Positions 5,812-11,474 of a stretch of DNA of 11,474 nt are shown here, piece by piece (position 1 is the first letter of the stretch; every line of letters starts with the position of its first letter). Both the position numbers and the translations under genes were made by a program. The stretch spans positions 1-11,474 of the forward strand of contig JAZSLF010000019.1 in the NCBI GenBank assembly GCA_045535205.1. Reading direction: 5' to 3'. This DNA comes from RUG14199 sp045535205. GTDB lineage: Bacteria; Bacillota; Clostridia; Oscillospirales; CAG-272. The notes under the pieces were generated by a model. It was given only the letters and a program-made list of their open reading frames with translations. It was not told where the DNA came from and made no database searches.

Positions 5812-8337
5812 CTATTTAGCTTCGTACCAATTTGCACCCATGGATATTTCAACGAGCATGGGAACTGTGGTTTTAACTGTGTTTTCCATTTCACGTTTCA
5901 GAATTTCAGCGGCTTTATCAGCATCTTTTTTTGATGCTTCGACTATAAGCTCATCGTGCACCTGCATTATAAGCTTTGCTTCGATGCCGGACTCTTTGAG
6001 AGCCTTTGAAACGTTTATCATGGCGATCTTGATTATGTCCGCCGCCGTTCCCTGAATGGGGCTGTTCATGGCAACCCTCTCGCCAAATGCCTGCAAATTC
6101 TTATTGGAGGCGGAAAGCTCAGGGATAAGTCTTTTTCTTCCGAAGAATGTGAGAGTATAGCCTGTCTCTTTTGCGTTTGCAACGGTATCTTTAAGATATT
6201 TGTCTACATCGGGATAAGTACGCAGATAATTCTTTATATACTCGTCAGCCTGTTTTCTTGATATACCGAGATCCTGAGAGAGAGAAAATGCACCTATACC
6301 GTATACTATTCCGAAGTTTACAGCTTTCGCACGTCGGCGAAGCTCATCATCCACCATCAGCTCTGACACGTCAAAGACCTGTGCCGCTGTTGCCGTATGA
6401 ATATCCTTGCCCGAAATAAACGCATCGCTCATATTGGCATCACCGGAAATTTCAGCAAGAACCCTCAGCTCGATCTGAGAATAGTCTGCATCTATAAGAA
6501 CACAGCCGTTCTCGGCAACAAAGTATTTTCTTATTTCTCTGCCAAGCTCTCCTCTGACGGGAATATTCTGAAGATTGGGATCATTGGAGGATAGCCGTCC
6601 CGTTGCTGTACCTGTCTGATTGAAGGTAGTGTGTATTCTTCCCTTTTCGTCAGCAAGGCGAGGAAGCACCTCTGCATAGGTAGAAATGAGCTTTGTGACC
6701 TGTCTGTAAGAAAGAATATCACCGATTATTTCATGATAGGGTCTCAAGGCGTTGAGAACATCAACGTTGGTAGAATAACCGCTTTTGGTCTTCTTGATAA
6801 CGGGAAGCTTTAATTCTTCAAAAAGCACCTGTCCGAGCTGCTTAGGTGAATTTATATTAAACTCATGGCCTGCGGAGTTATAAATTGCCGCCGCAAGCAT
6901 TTCCTGCAGCTTTACAAGCTCGGCTGAATAACTCTCAAGTCCTTCACAATCAAGCTTCATTCCTTCCTTTTCCATTTCAGAAAGAACCATGGCAAGCGGA
7001 ATCTCAATATCGAGAAGAAGCTTTTCCATTTCCTGCTTTTCAAGCTCGGAAAGAAGAATCGGATACAGTACGGATACCGCATATGCCTCTCCCGCACCGT
7101 CAAGGTTCATATCATCTGCGGCACTTTTCAGATATGAAAAAACAAGCTTTTCCACAGGATAGCTGCCTGCCCCCGATGAAAGCAGGTAGCCTGCAAGCAT
7201 CGTATCAAAAACACAGTTTATATTATAGCTGCCTACTGTTTTTGTAAGAGTTTTTAAATCGTGGCATACTACTTTCTTTTTAGTAAGAATACCCGAAGCG
7301 TATACTTCTTCAAGTGAAGCAGAAAGGTATTTACCGCCGCTGACGATATACATTTTTTCACCTGATACTGAAACAAATGCTGTTTCATCATCAAGAGATA
7401 CGAGAGTGTCAAAATCGGCTTCTGCAAATTCGGGAACTGTAAAATCTGCTCTTTCATCTTCAACTGTTGCAGACCCCGAAAAATCGAAGCGTTTATACAA
7501 TGCGGAAAACTCAAGCTTCAAGAACAGCTCAGAAAGCTCTTTTGCATTATAGCCGTCAGTTTTTATGTCATCAAGCTCCACGCCGATGGGAGCATCCTTA
7601 ATTATTGTTGCAAGAAATCTTGAAGTAAATGCCGCTTCTTTGCCTGCGGCTATTTTTTCCTTTGCACTTTTGCCTACGGACAAGGCTTCGGTATCTTCAT
7701 AAATCTTCTCAAGGCTTCCGTTTTCCTCGATAAGCTTGAAGGCTGTCTTTTCACCTATTCCCTTTACTCCCGGTATGTTGTCTGAGGAGTCGCCCATAAG
7801 TGCTTTTACGTCTATATATTCGGTAGGGGTTACGTGAAAATCTTTTTTGAATTTTTCAGGTGTATATATAATATCTTCTTTGGTTTTTACAAGTATTACA
7901 GACGTATTTCCTGTTATAAGCTGGAGAGAATCTCTGTCTCCGGTGAGTGCATAAGAATGAATTGCTCCGTCGTTGTCGCCCATCGAACAAACCGTTCCTA
8001 TTATATCGTCAGCTTCATAGCCTTCACACTCTACCACGGTAAAGCCCAGAGCCTTTGCAACTTTTTTTGCCCAGGGAAGCTGAGCCGCCAGATCATCGGG
8101 CATTCCTTTTCTGTTTGCCTTATAGAGCTCGTATTCCTTATGTCTGAAGGTCGGTGCATGAAGGTCAAAGGCACAGACCATATAATCAGGCTTCAAGGCA
8201 TCAATATGCTTTTTTATTATCGTTATAAAGCCGTAAACAGCATTGGTGGGAATCCCTTCCTTAGTAGTAAGAGGGCGTATTCCGTAATACGCTCTGTTGA
8301 GGATGCTGTTGCCGTCTACAACAAGTAAATTCTTCAT
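5812..8337 (-). CDS. polA: DNA polymerase I
   Basis: 841 residues, usual length for a Gram-positive Pol I. Residues 1 to about 290 are the 5'-3' (FEN-type) nuclease domain, with VVDGN, CAFDLHAPTFRH, the acidic cluster EGYEADD, LTGDRDSLQL and MGDSSDNIPGVKGIGEKTA. Residues of about 300-430 correspond to the 3'-5' exonuclease domain but are degenerate: the DxE metal motif is absent (LDDETAFVSVSG) and CHDLKTL occupies the second motif, so proofreading is probably lost, as in Taq and Bst polymerases. The polymerase domain carries motif A DADYSQIELR (catalytic Asp618), motif B RRAKAVNFGIVYGIG (about 669-682) and motif C MQVHDELI (Asp795). It removes RNA primers and fills gaps in replication and repair. 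The start is ATG 8337, preceded by GGAG; it has its own promoter just upstream. Confidence 0.98.
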   Translation of the reverse strand: MKNLLVVDGNSILNRAYYGIRPLTTKEGIPTNAVYGFITIIKKHIDALKPDYMVCAFDLHAPTFRHKEYELYKANRKGMPDDLAAQLPWAKKVAKALGFTVVECEGYEADDIIGTVCSMGDNDGAIHSYALTGDRDSLQLITGNTSVILVKTKEDIIYTPEKFKKDFHVTPTEYIDVKALMGDSSDNIPGVKGIGEKTAFKLIEENGSLEKIYEDTEALSVGKSAKEKIAAGKEAAFTSRFLATIIKDAPIGVELDDIKTDGYNAKELSELFLKLEFSALYKRFDFSGSATVEDERADFTVPEFAEADFDTLVSLDDETAFVSVSGEKMYIVSGGKYLSASLEEVYASGILTKKKVVCHDLKTLTKTVGSYNINCVFDTMLAGYLLSSGAGSYPVEKLVFSYLKSAADDMNLDGAGEAYAVSVLYPILLSELEKQEMEKLLLDIEIPLAMVLSEMEKEGMKLDCEGLESYSAELVKLQEMLAAAIYNSAGHEFNINSPKQLGQVLFEELKLPVIKKTKSGYSTNVDVLNALRPYHEIIGDILSYRQVTKLISTYAEVLPRLADEKGRIHTTFNQTGTATGRLSSNDPNLQNIPVRGELGREIRKYFVAENGCVLIDADYSQIELRVLAEISGDANMSDAFISGKDIHTATAAQVFDVSELMVDDELRRRAKAVNFGIVYGIGAFSLSQDLGISRKQADEYIKNYLRTYPDVDKYLKDTVANAKETGYTLTFFGRKRLIPELSASNKNLQAFGERVAMNSPIQGTAADIIKIAMINVSKALKESGIEAKLIMQVHDELIVEASKKDADKAAEILKREMENTVKTTVPMLVEISMGANWYEAK

Positions 8338-8352
8338 TGGTCAAACTCCGAA

Positions 8353-8394
8353 CAAAAAAATAAGGTTATAATAACTACTAATTATTATAACCTT
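8353..8394 (-). terminator. Terminator of the dehydrogenase gene, overlapping the polA promoter
   Basis: AAGGTTATAATAA (8362-8374) and TTATTATAACCTT (8382-8394) form a perfect 13-bp stem with a seven-base loop. On the minus strand it is followed by A and seven T residues (8354-8361), a proper intrinsic terminator despite the AT-rich stem. It lies between the dehydrogenase stop codon and polA. Confidence 0.65.
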
Positions 8395-8412
8395 TTTATT
8401 AATCTAAATCAA
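8384..8412 (-). promoter_or_regulatory. Likely polA promoter
   Basis: On the minus strand TTGATT (8407-8412), a 17-base spacer and TATAAT (8384-8389) face polA. The -10 box is part of the upstream arm of the terminator hairpin, and transcription would begin near 8377, in the loop, giving a leader of about 40 bases. This would isolate polA from read-through while giving it its own start. Confidence 0.55.
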
Positions 8413-8461
8413 GGGGGTAAGCACACAGTACAAAGCTTAATTAGTTTAATTTTGTACAAGC

Positions 8462-9457
8462 TCACATACTTCTGACGATATTCTCTGCGTTTGGTTCGCC
8501 TTCCTCGTATGATACTGCGTTATCAAGAGTGGTTTCACTTATGGCACTGAGTGCTTCGTGAGTAAGAAAACCCTGATGAGAAGTTACGATAACGTTGGGG
8601 AAAGACAAAAGTCTTGCCGTAACAGAGCTTTCAAGTATATCGTCTTCACGGTTTTCAAAGACATTTTCATTTTCTTCTTCATACACGTCAAGACCGACTC
8701 CCAAAAACTTTCTGTCTCTTATTCCCGCTATAAGATCGCTGGTTTTAATAAGAGCTCCTCTTGATGTGTTCACAAGAATTACTCCGTTTTTCATCTTTTC
8801 AATTGACTCTGTATCAATAAGATGATAGGTTTCATCGGTCAAGGGACAATGCAGTGATATAAGGTCTGCTCTTTGAAACAGCTCATCAAGCGAAACGTAT
8901 TCAACAAATTCAAGATCTTTCGATCTGTAATTGTCGTAAGCAATAACGTCCATTCCGAAGCCGTTACAAATACGGCACATGGCTGAACCGATCTTTCCCG
9001 TTCCTATAATTCCTGCTGTTTTTCCGTAAAAATTACTACCCGTAAGTCCGATGAGACTGAAATTATTTTCTCTGACCTTAATATATGCCTTGTGAATTCT
9101 TCTGTTTACCGCAAGTGCAAGAGCTATTGCGTGCTCTGCCACCGCCTCCGGAGAATAGCCGGGAACTCTCATAACAGTTATTCCGTATTTTTCACAGCTT
9201 TCAAGATCAACGTTATTATATCCGGCACAGCGAAGTAAGATCAATTTAACACCTGCTTCATGCAAAATCTTAACAACGTCTCCCGTAACCTCCGATGCAA
9301 CAAACACACAGACAGCATCATATCCCTTTGCAAGCCCTGCAGTTCTGACGGAAATATCAGCTTCAAGATATTCAAGCTTTATCCCGTCATATCCATGTAC
9401 AATTGCTTCAAATGAATCTCTGTCATAGCTTTTAGTATCGTAAAAAAGAATTTTCAT
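8462..9457 (-). CDS. ldhA: D-lactate dehydrogenase-type D-2-hydroxyacid dehydrogenase
   Basis: A 331-residue NAD-dependent dehydrogenase of the D-isomer-specific family, close to the 329-332 residues of typical D-lactate dehydrogenases. The start at 9457 follows GGAG at a seven-base spacing; the frame is open upstream but without a site. It shows LRCAGYNNVDLE near 75-86, the Rossmann motif GIIGTGKIG (149-157), catalytic Arg233 in NTSRGALI, Glu262 in GLDVYEEE, and His294 in VTSHQGFLT. The last motif and the following EALSAISETTLDNA are much like E. coli LdhA, pointing to pyruvate reduction to D-lactate, which regenerates NAD+ in fermentation. VanH-like or other 2-ketoacid reductases share this fold, so the substrate is inferred. 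It lies 94 bases after rpsR behind a terminator; no clear promoter of its own could be assigned. Confidence 0.87.
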   Translation of the reverse strand: MKILFYDTKSYDRDSFEAIVHGYDGIKLEYLEADISVRTAGLAKGYDAVCVFVASEVTGDVVKILHEAGVKLILLRCAGYNNVDLESCEKYGITVMRVPGYSPEAVAEHAIALALAVNRRIHKAYIKVRENNFSLIGLTGSNFYGKTAGIIGTGKIGSAMCRICNGFGMDVIAYDNYRSKDLEFVEYVSLDELFQRADLISLHCPLTDETYHLIDTESIEKMKNGVILVNTSRGALIKTSDLIAGIRDRKFLGVGLDVYEEENENVFENREDDILESSVTARLLSFPNVIVTSHQGFLTHEALSAISETTLDNAVSYEEGEPNAENIVRSM

Positions 9458-9506
9458 ATCTACTCTCCATTTTCTGTTTATTATGTCCCTGATTATTAAA
9501 AATATT

Positions 9507-9533
9507 AAAAGCTCCCTTAAAAAGAGAGCTTTT
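9507..9533 (-). terminator. Intrinsic terminator of the rpsF-ssb-rpsR operon
   Basis: AAAAGCTC and GAGCTTTT arms (8 bp, extended by three more pairs past one mismatch) form a hairpin 18 bases after the rpsR stop. On the minus strand it is followed by the T-rich sequence AATATTTTTAA. Confidence 0.7.
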
Positions 9534-9551
9534 ATATCCGTACTATTTAAC

Positions 9552-9899
9552 TTAGTCAGAAATGTAGGGCATGAGAGCAACCTGTCTTGCACGCTTAATA
9601 GCGATTGTAAGCTGTCTCTGGTGCTTTGCACATGTGCCTGTTACACGGCGAGGAAGAATCTTTGCTCTTTCGCTTGTGTACTTTCTGAGTCTGAGAGTAT
9701 CCTTATAGTCGATATCTTCGATCTTTTCTGCACAAAATGCACAAACTTTCTTTCTCTTGCGGTTGTTCTGACGAGGTCTCTGTGTGTACTCACGGCGCTC
9801 TGTGTTTTCAGCAGCGGGAGCAGCAGCCTCTACTTCTGTTGCTTCAGCTTTAACTTCTTCTGCAACAACTTCTGTATCAACAGTCTTTTCTGTATCCAT
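9552..9899 (-). CDS. rpsR: 30S ribosomal protein S18, zinc-binding form with acidic N-terminal extension
   Basis: 115 residues, against about 75-85 for typical S18. The conserved core begins near residue 48 and contains KVCAFCAEK, DYKDTLRLRKY, ILPRRVTGTC and AKHQRQLTIAIKRARQVALMPY. Cys53, Cys56, Cys90 and His93 could form the zinc site of the C+ type of S18. Residues 1-37 are an Ala/Glu/Val-rich acidic tail, followed by a short Arg-rich linker. The ATG at 9899 follows GGAGG at an eight-base spacing, and no ribosome site is seen nearer the core, so the extension appears genuine. S18 binds S6 on the 30S platform. The gene is last in the operon, 42 bases after ssb. Confidence 0.97.
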   Translation of the reverse strand: MDTEKTVDTEVVAEEVKAEATEVEAAAPAAENTERREYTQRPRQNNRKRKKVCAFCAEKIEDIDYKDTLRLRKYTSERAKILPRRVTGTCAKHQRQLTIAIKRARQVALMPYISD

Positions 9900-9941
9900 T
9901 ACTTAATCCTCCGTTTAATTTGTTTTTTTGAGAATTGCTTC

Positions 9942-10394
9942 TTAGAAGGGCAATTCTTCGTCGTCTGTTACGTCCTCGAACTTAGGTGTGTTCTCAGTCG
10001 TGAATGAAGGTGCTGAATAGCTGTCGGGAACATAAGTGTTCTGAGATGCACCCTGAGGAGCTTCGCCCTTAGAGTCAACGAAGTTTACTTCGTCTGCCAC
10101 AACATCTGTTGCATATCTCTTGTTACCCTGATTATCTGTCCAGGATCTTGTCTGAATGGAGCCAACGATACAGATGGAGCTTCCTTTTCTGAAATAACGG
10201 GAAACAAATTCTGCTCTCTGTCTCCATGCGATTACGTTGATAAAGTCAACCTGCTGTTCTTCACCCTTTGAATAAGGACGGTTTACTGCGATAGAAAAAT
10301 TAACGTACTGTGTGCCGGTAGATGTTGTTTTAAGCTCCGGTTCAGCAGTAAGTCTACCGCCGAGGATAACTTTATTGAAATTGAAGTTTGCCAT
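9942..10394 (-). CDS. ssb: Single-stranded DNA-binding protein
   Basis: A 150-residue SSB. Residues 1 to about 107 form the OB-fold, with NKVILGGRLTAEPELK, the ssDNA-stacking Trp57 in INVIAWRQRAE, the strand SSICIVGSIQTRSW with Trp85, and RYATDVVADEVNF. A Ser/Pro/Gln-rich flexible linker follows, ending in the acidic tip DDEELPF that recruits replication and repair partners. It coats single-stranded DNA during replication, recombination and repair. The ribosome site AAGGAG lies about 11 bases from the ATG, longer than ideal. It sits between rpsF and rpsR, the conserved Firmicutes arrangement. Confidence 0.98.
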   Translation of the reverse strand: MANFNFNKVILGGRLTAEPELKTTSTGTQYVNFSIAVNRPYSKGEEQQVDFINVIAWRQRAEFVSRYFRKGSSICIVGSIQTRSWTDNQGNKRYATDVVADEVNFVDSKGEAPQGASQNTYVPDSYSAPSFTTENTPKFEDVTDDEELPF

Positions 10395-10465
10395 CTCTCT
10401 GTTTACTCCTTAACACTATTTTGTCTGTTGCCCGTGGGCACCTTGTTTCTGATTTTTTACCAGAA

Positions 10466-10765
10466 TTACTTGTCTTCGTGACGGATCACGATAGAACGCA
10501 TGATGTTTTCGTCAATTCTGAAACGGCGTTCAAGCTCTGCAGGAACAGAACCGGCTGCTGTGAAATCAACGAGCACATAGTAACCTTCGTTAAGGTCGTT
10601 GATGGGATATGCGAGTCTACGCTTGCCCCATTCCTTAACTTCTGCTACTTCACCGTCAGCACCGATGATAGAAACAAACTTGTCAATAACCTTCTTTGTT
10701 TCTTCTTCGGAAAGCTGGGGATTTACGACAAACAGAGTTTCGTAAGAATTCATAAGCTTTTCCAT
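10466..10765 (-). CDS. rpsF: 30S ribosomal protein S6
   Basis: 99 residues, normal length for S6. It shows the N-terminal strand NSYETLFVVNPQLSEEE, the KEWGKRRLAYPINDLNEGYYVLVDF core and the C-terminal RIDENIMRSIVIRHE strand. S6 pairs with S18 on the platform of the small subunit. The start at 10765 is placed eight bases after a strong GGAGG site (10774-10778); an ATG four codons later is also in frame. First gene of the rpsF-ssb-rpsR operon; the 71-base gap to ssb holds only a short TGCCC/GGGCA dyad. Confidence 0.98.
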   Translation of the reverse strand: MEKLMNSYETLFVVNPQLSEEETKKVIDKFVSIIGADGEVAEVKEWGKRRLAYPINDLNEGYYVLVDFTAAGSVPAELERRFRIDENIMRSIVIRHEDK

Positions 10766-10847
10766 GTAAATTACCTCCCTATGGACTTTCGGCCGCCGAT
10801 TTGTTATAGTTTTTTGACGGCAGAGAGACGGGCTTTATCCCGTTCAC
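10766..10847 (-). promoter_or_regulatory. Structured rpsF mRNA leader, candidate S6:S18 autoregulatory element
   Basis: The predicted leader of about 82 bases folds into a 5' hairpin (ACGGG/CCCGT, 10828-10843) and a second pairing of CTGCCG with CGGCGG (10818-10823 with 10793-10798), with GGCCGAAAG just before the ribosome site. In many bacteria the S6:S18 complex binds a conserved CCG-containing structure in the rpsF leader and represses translation. This leader has unpaired or loop-edge CCG triplets in the right place, but I could not match the exact consensus by eye. Confidence 0.35.
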
Positions 10848-10853
10848 CAAAAA

Positions 10854-10882
10854 AGTATAACATAATAGTATTAAAATGTCAA
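10854..10882 (-). promoter_or_regulatory. Promoter of rpsF-ssb-rpsR
   Basis: On the minus strand TTGACA (10877-10882), a 17-base spacer and TATACT (10854-10859). Near consensus, as expected for a ribosomal protein operon. The start is predicted near 10847. Confidence 0.8.
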
Positions 10883-11000
10883 GTCTGCGTTCGACTTTTT
10901 TTATTAAGCTTTTAATTTTTGAATATTCTTATAATTTGCAAGTAAAATATCGGTATTTTTTGTACAAATTAATAAACTTTGGAAAAAATATAAAATTCAC

Positions 11001-11029
11001 TTGTATCTTTCGCATTTTTAGTATATAAT
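11001..11029 (+). promoter_or_regulatory. Promoter of gap
   Basis: TTGTAT (11001-11006), a 17-base spacer and TATAAT (11024-11029), with transcription expected near 11036. The first bases of the message would form a small hairpin GATGGT-agt-ACCGTC (11037-11051), followed by six A residues. The ~118 bases between this promoter and the divergent rpsF promoter are AT-rich and show nothing else. Confidence 0.75.
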
Positions 11030-11097
11030 ATGCTGTGATGGTAGTACCGTCAAAAAATGCTTTAAAAAACAAATATAAATTTCCGGAGGAAAAAAAC

Positions 11098-11474
11098 ATG
11101 TCAGTAAAAGTTGCTATTAACGGTTTTGGTCGTATCGGCCGTCTTGCTTTCCGTCAGATGTTCGGTGCAGAAGGTTATGAAGTTGTTGCTATCAACGACC
11201 TTACAAAGCCCGAAATGCTCGCTCACCTTCTCAAGTACGATACAGCTCAGGGTTCTTACCTCGGCTACATCGGCGAAAACAAGCACACAGTTGAATCCAC
11301 AGAAAACTCCATCATCGTTGATGGCAAGGAAATCATGATCTACGCTTGCAAGGACGCTAAGGATTGTCCTTGGGGTGAACTCGGTGTTGACGTTGTTCTT
11401 GAATGCACAGGCTTCTACTGCTCCAAGGACAAGAGCCAGGCTCACATCGATGCAGGTGCTAAGAAGGTTGTTAT
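11098..11474 (+). CDS. gap: Glyceraldehyde-3-phosphate dehydrogenase, type I (N-terminal part, cut by window edge)
   Basis: The first 125 codons of a classical phosphorylating GAPDH, which converts glyceraldehyde 3-phosphate, NAD+ and phosphate to 1,3-bisphosphoglycerate in glycolysis. The dinucleotide-binding motif is INGFGRIGR (7-15). AINDLTKPEM follows, with Asp34 at the end of the second strand, indicating NAD+ rather than NADP+ preference. LAHLLKYDTAQG and VDVVLECTGFY are also highly conserved. The catalytic Cys (about residue 150) lies beyond the window. A GGAGGA site (11085-11090) sits seven bases before the ATG. Codon choice is visibly more biased (many C-ending codons, AAG for Lys) than in the agr genes, consistent with high expression. 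Divergent from rpsF. Confidence 0.98.
   Translation, partial: MSVKVAINGFGRIGRLAFRQMFGAEGYEVVAINDLTKPEMLAHLLKYDTAQGSYLGYIGENKHTVESTENSIIVDGKEIMIYACKDAKDCPWGELGVDVVLECTGFYCSKDKSQAHIDAGAKKVV

Noticed and set aside
4596..5894. Longer 432-residue form of the lipoprotein starting inside polA
   Set aside because: It would overlap the 3' end of polA in another frame, has no ribosome site, and would bury the signal peptide; the GTG at 5693 has both a strong site and correct signal length.
7834..8328. 164-residue plus-strand ORF opposite the polA nuclease domain
   Set aside because: Complement of conserved polA codons; no independent coding signal.
5812..8337. Loss of the DxE proofreading motif in Pol I as a sign of gene decay
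   Set aside because: Degenerate 3'-5' exonuclease domains are common in Gram-positive and thermophile Pol I; nuclease and polymerase motifs are intact, so the gene is functional.
8462..9631. Longer 389-residue form of the dehydrogenase starting inside rpsR
   Set aside because: The extra 58 residues run through the rpsR terminator and coding region and are not family-like; ATG 9457 with GGAG gives the standard length.
9483..10007. 174-residue plus-strand ORF opposite rpsR
   Set aside because: Cys-rich shadow frame of the well-recognised rpsR and ssb genes, with no ribosome site.
10388..10915. 175-residue plus-strand ORF opposite rpsF
   Set aside because: Shadow of rpsF, and it runs back through the rpsF promoter and leader.

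Overview
The window looks like a chromosomal segment of a low-GC Gram-positive, most likely a gut Clostridia/Oscillospiraceae (Ruminococcus-like) organism. The reasons are the AT-rich intergenic DNA, strong GGAGG ribosome sites, the Firmicutes rpsF-ssb-rpsR operon, a clostridial-type agr quorum-sensing locus, and a secreted protein with a Thr/Glu-rich tail. The taxonomic call is inference; no rRNA is present.

Left part (1-4560): a compact, apparently complete agr-type peptide quorum-sensing module. On the minus strand lie agrB (membrane peptidase) and, overlapping its 3' end, a 44-codon agrD pheromone gene that is easy to miss. Divergently, on the plus strand, lie a LytTR response regulator and an AgrC-type sensor kinase (regulator first). 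Further left, on the minus strand and cut by the window edge, is a large secreted protein gene preceded by a 25-codon leader ORF. A 36-37 bp element made of two tandem ~12-bp half-sites, resembling the VirR-box class of LytTR operators, occurs twice: upstream of the agrBD promoter and upstream of the secreted protein promoter. The simplest model is that AgrB matures AgrD into a cyclic peptide, the kinase senses it, and the LytTR regulator acts at both elements to control agrBD (feedback) and the secreted effector next door. The pheromone core has Ser where staphylococcal AgrD has Cys, so a lactone rather than thiolactone ring is predicted.

Middle part (4560-9460, all minus strand): a GTG-start lipoprotein with a repetitive, propeller-like ectodomain; DNA polymerase I (polA) with a degenerate proofreading domain; and a D-lactate dehydrogenase-type 2-hydroxyacid dehydrogenase. 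The polA promoter -10 box lies inside the terminator hairpin that closes the dehydrogenase gene.

Right part (9500-11474): the rpsF-ssb-rpsR operon (minus strand) with a near-consensus promoter and a structured leader, and, divergently, the start of gap (glyceraldehyde-3-phosphate dehydrogenase), cut by the window edge. The three stretches of more than 300 bases without a conventional gene (1004-1375, 2103-2442, 10766-11097) are all regulatory and are described in the promoter, operator, leader and terminator entries. No tRNA, rRNA, CRISPR array, insertion sequence or phage gene was seen.
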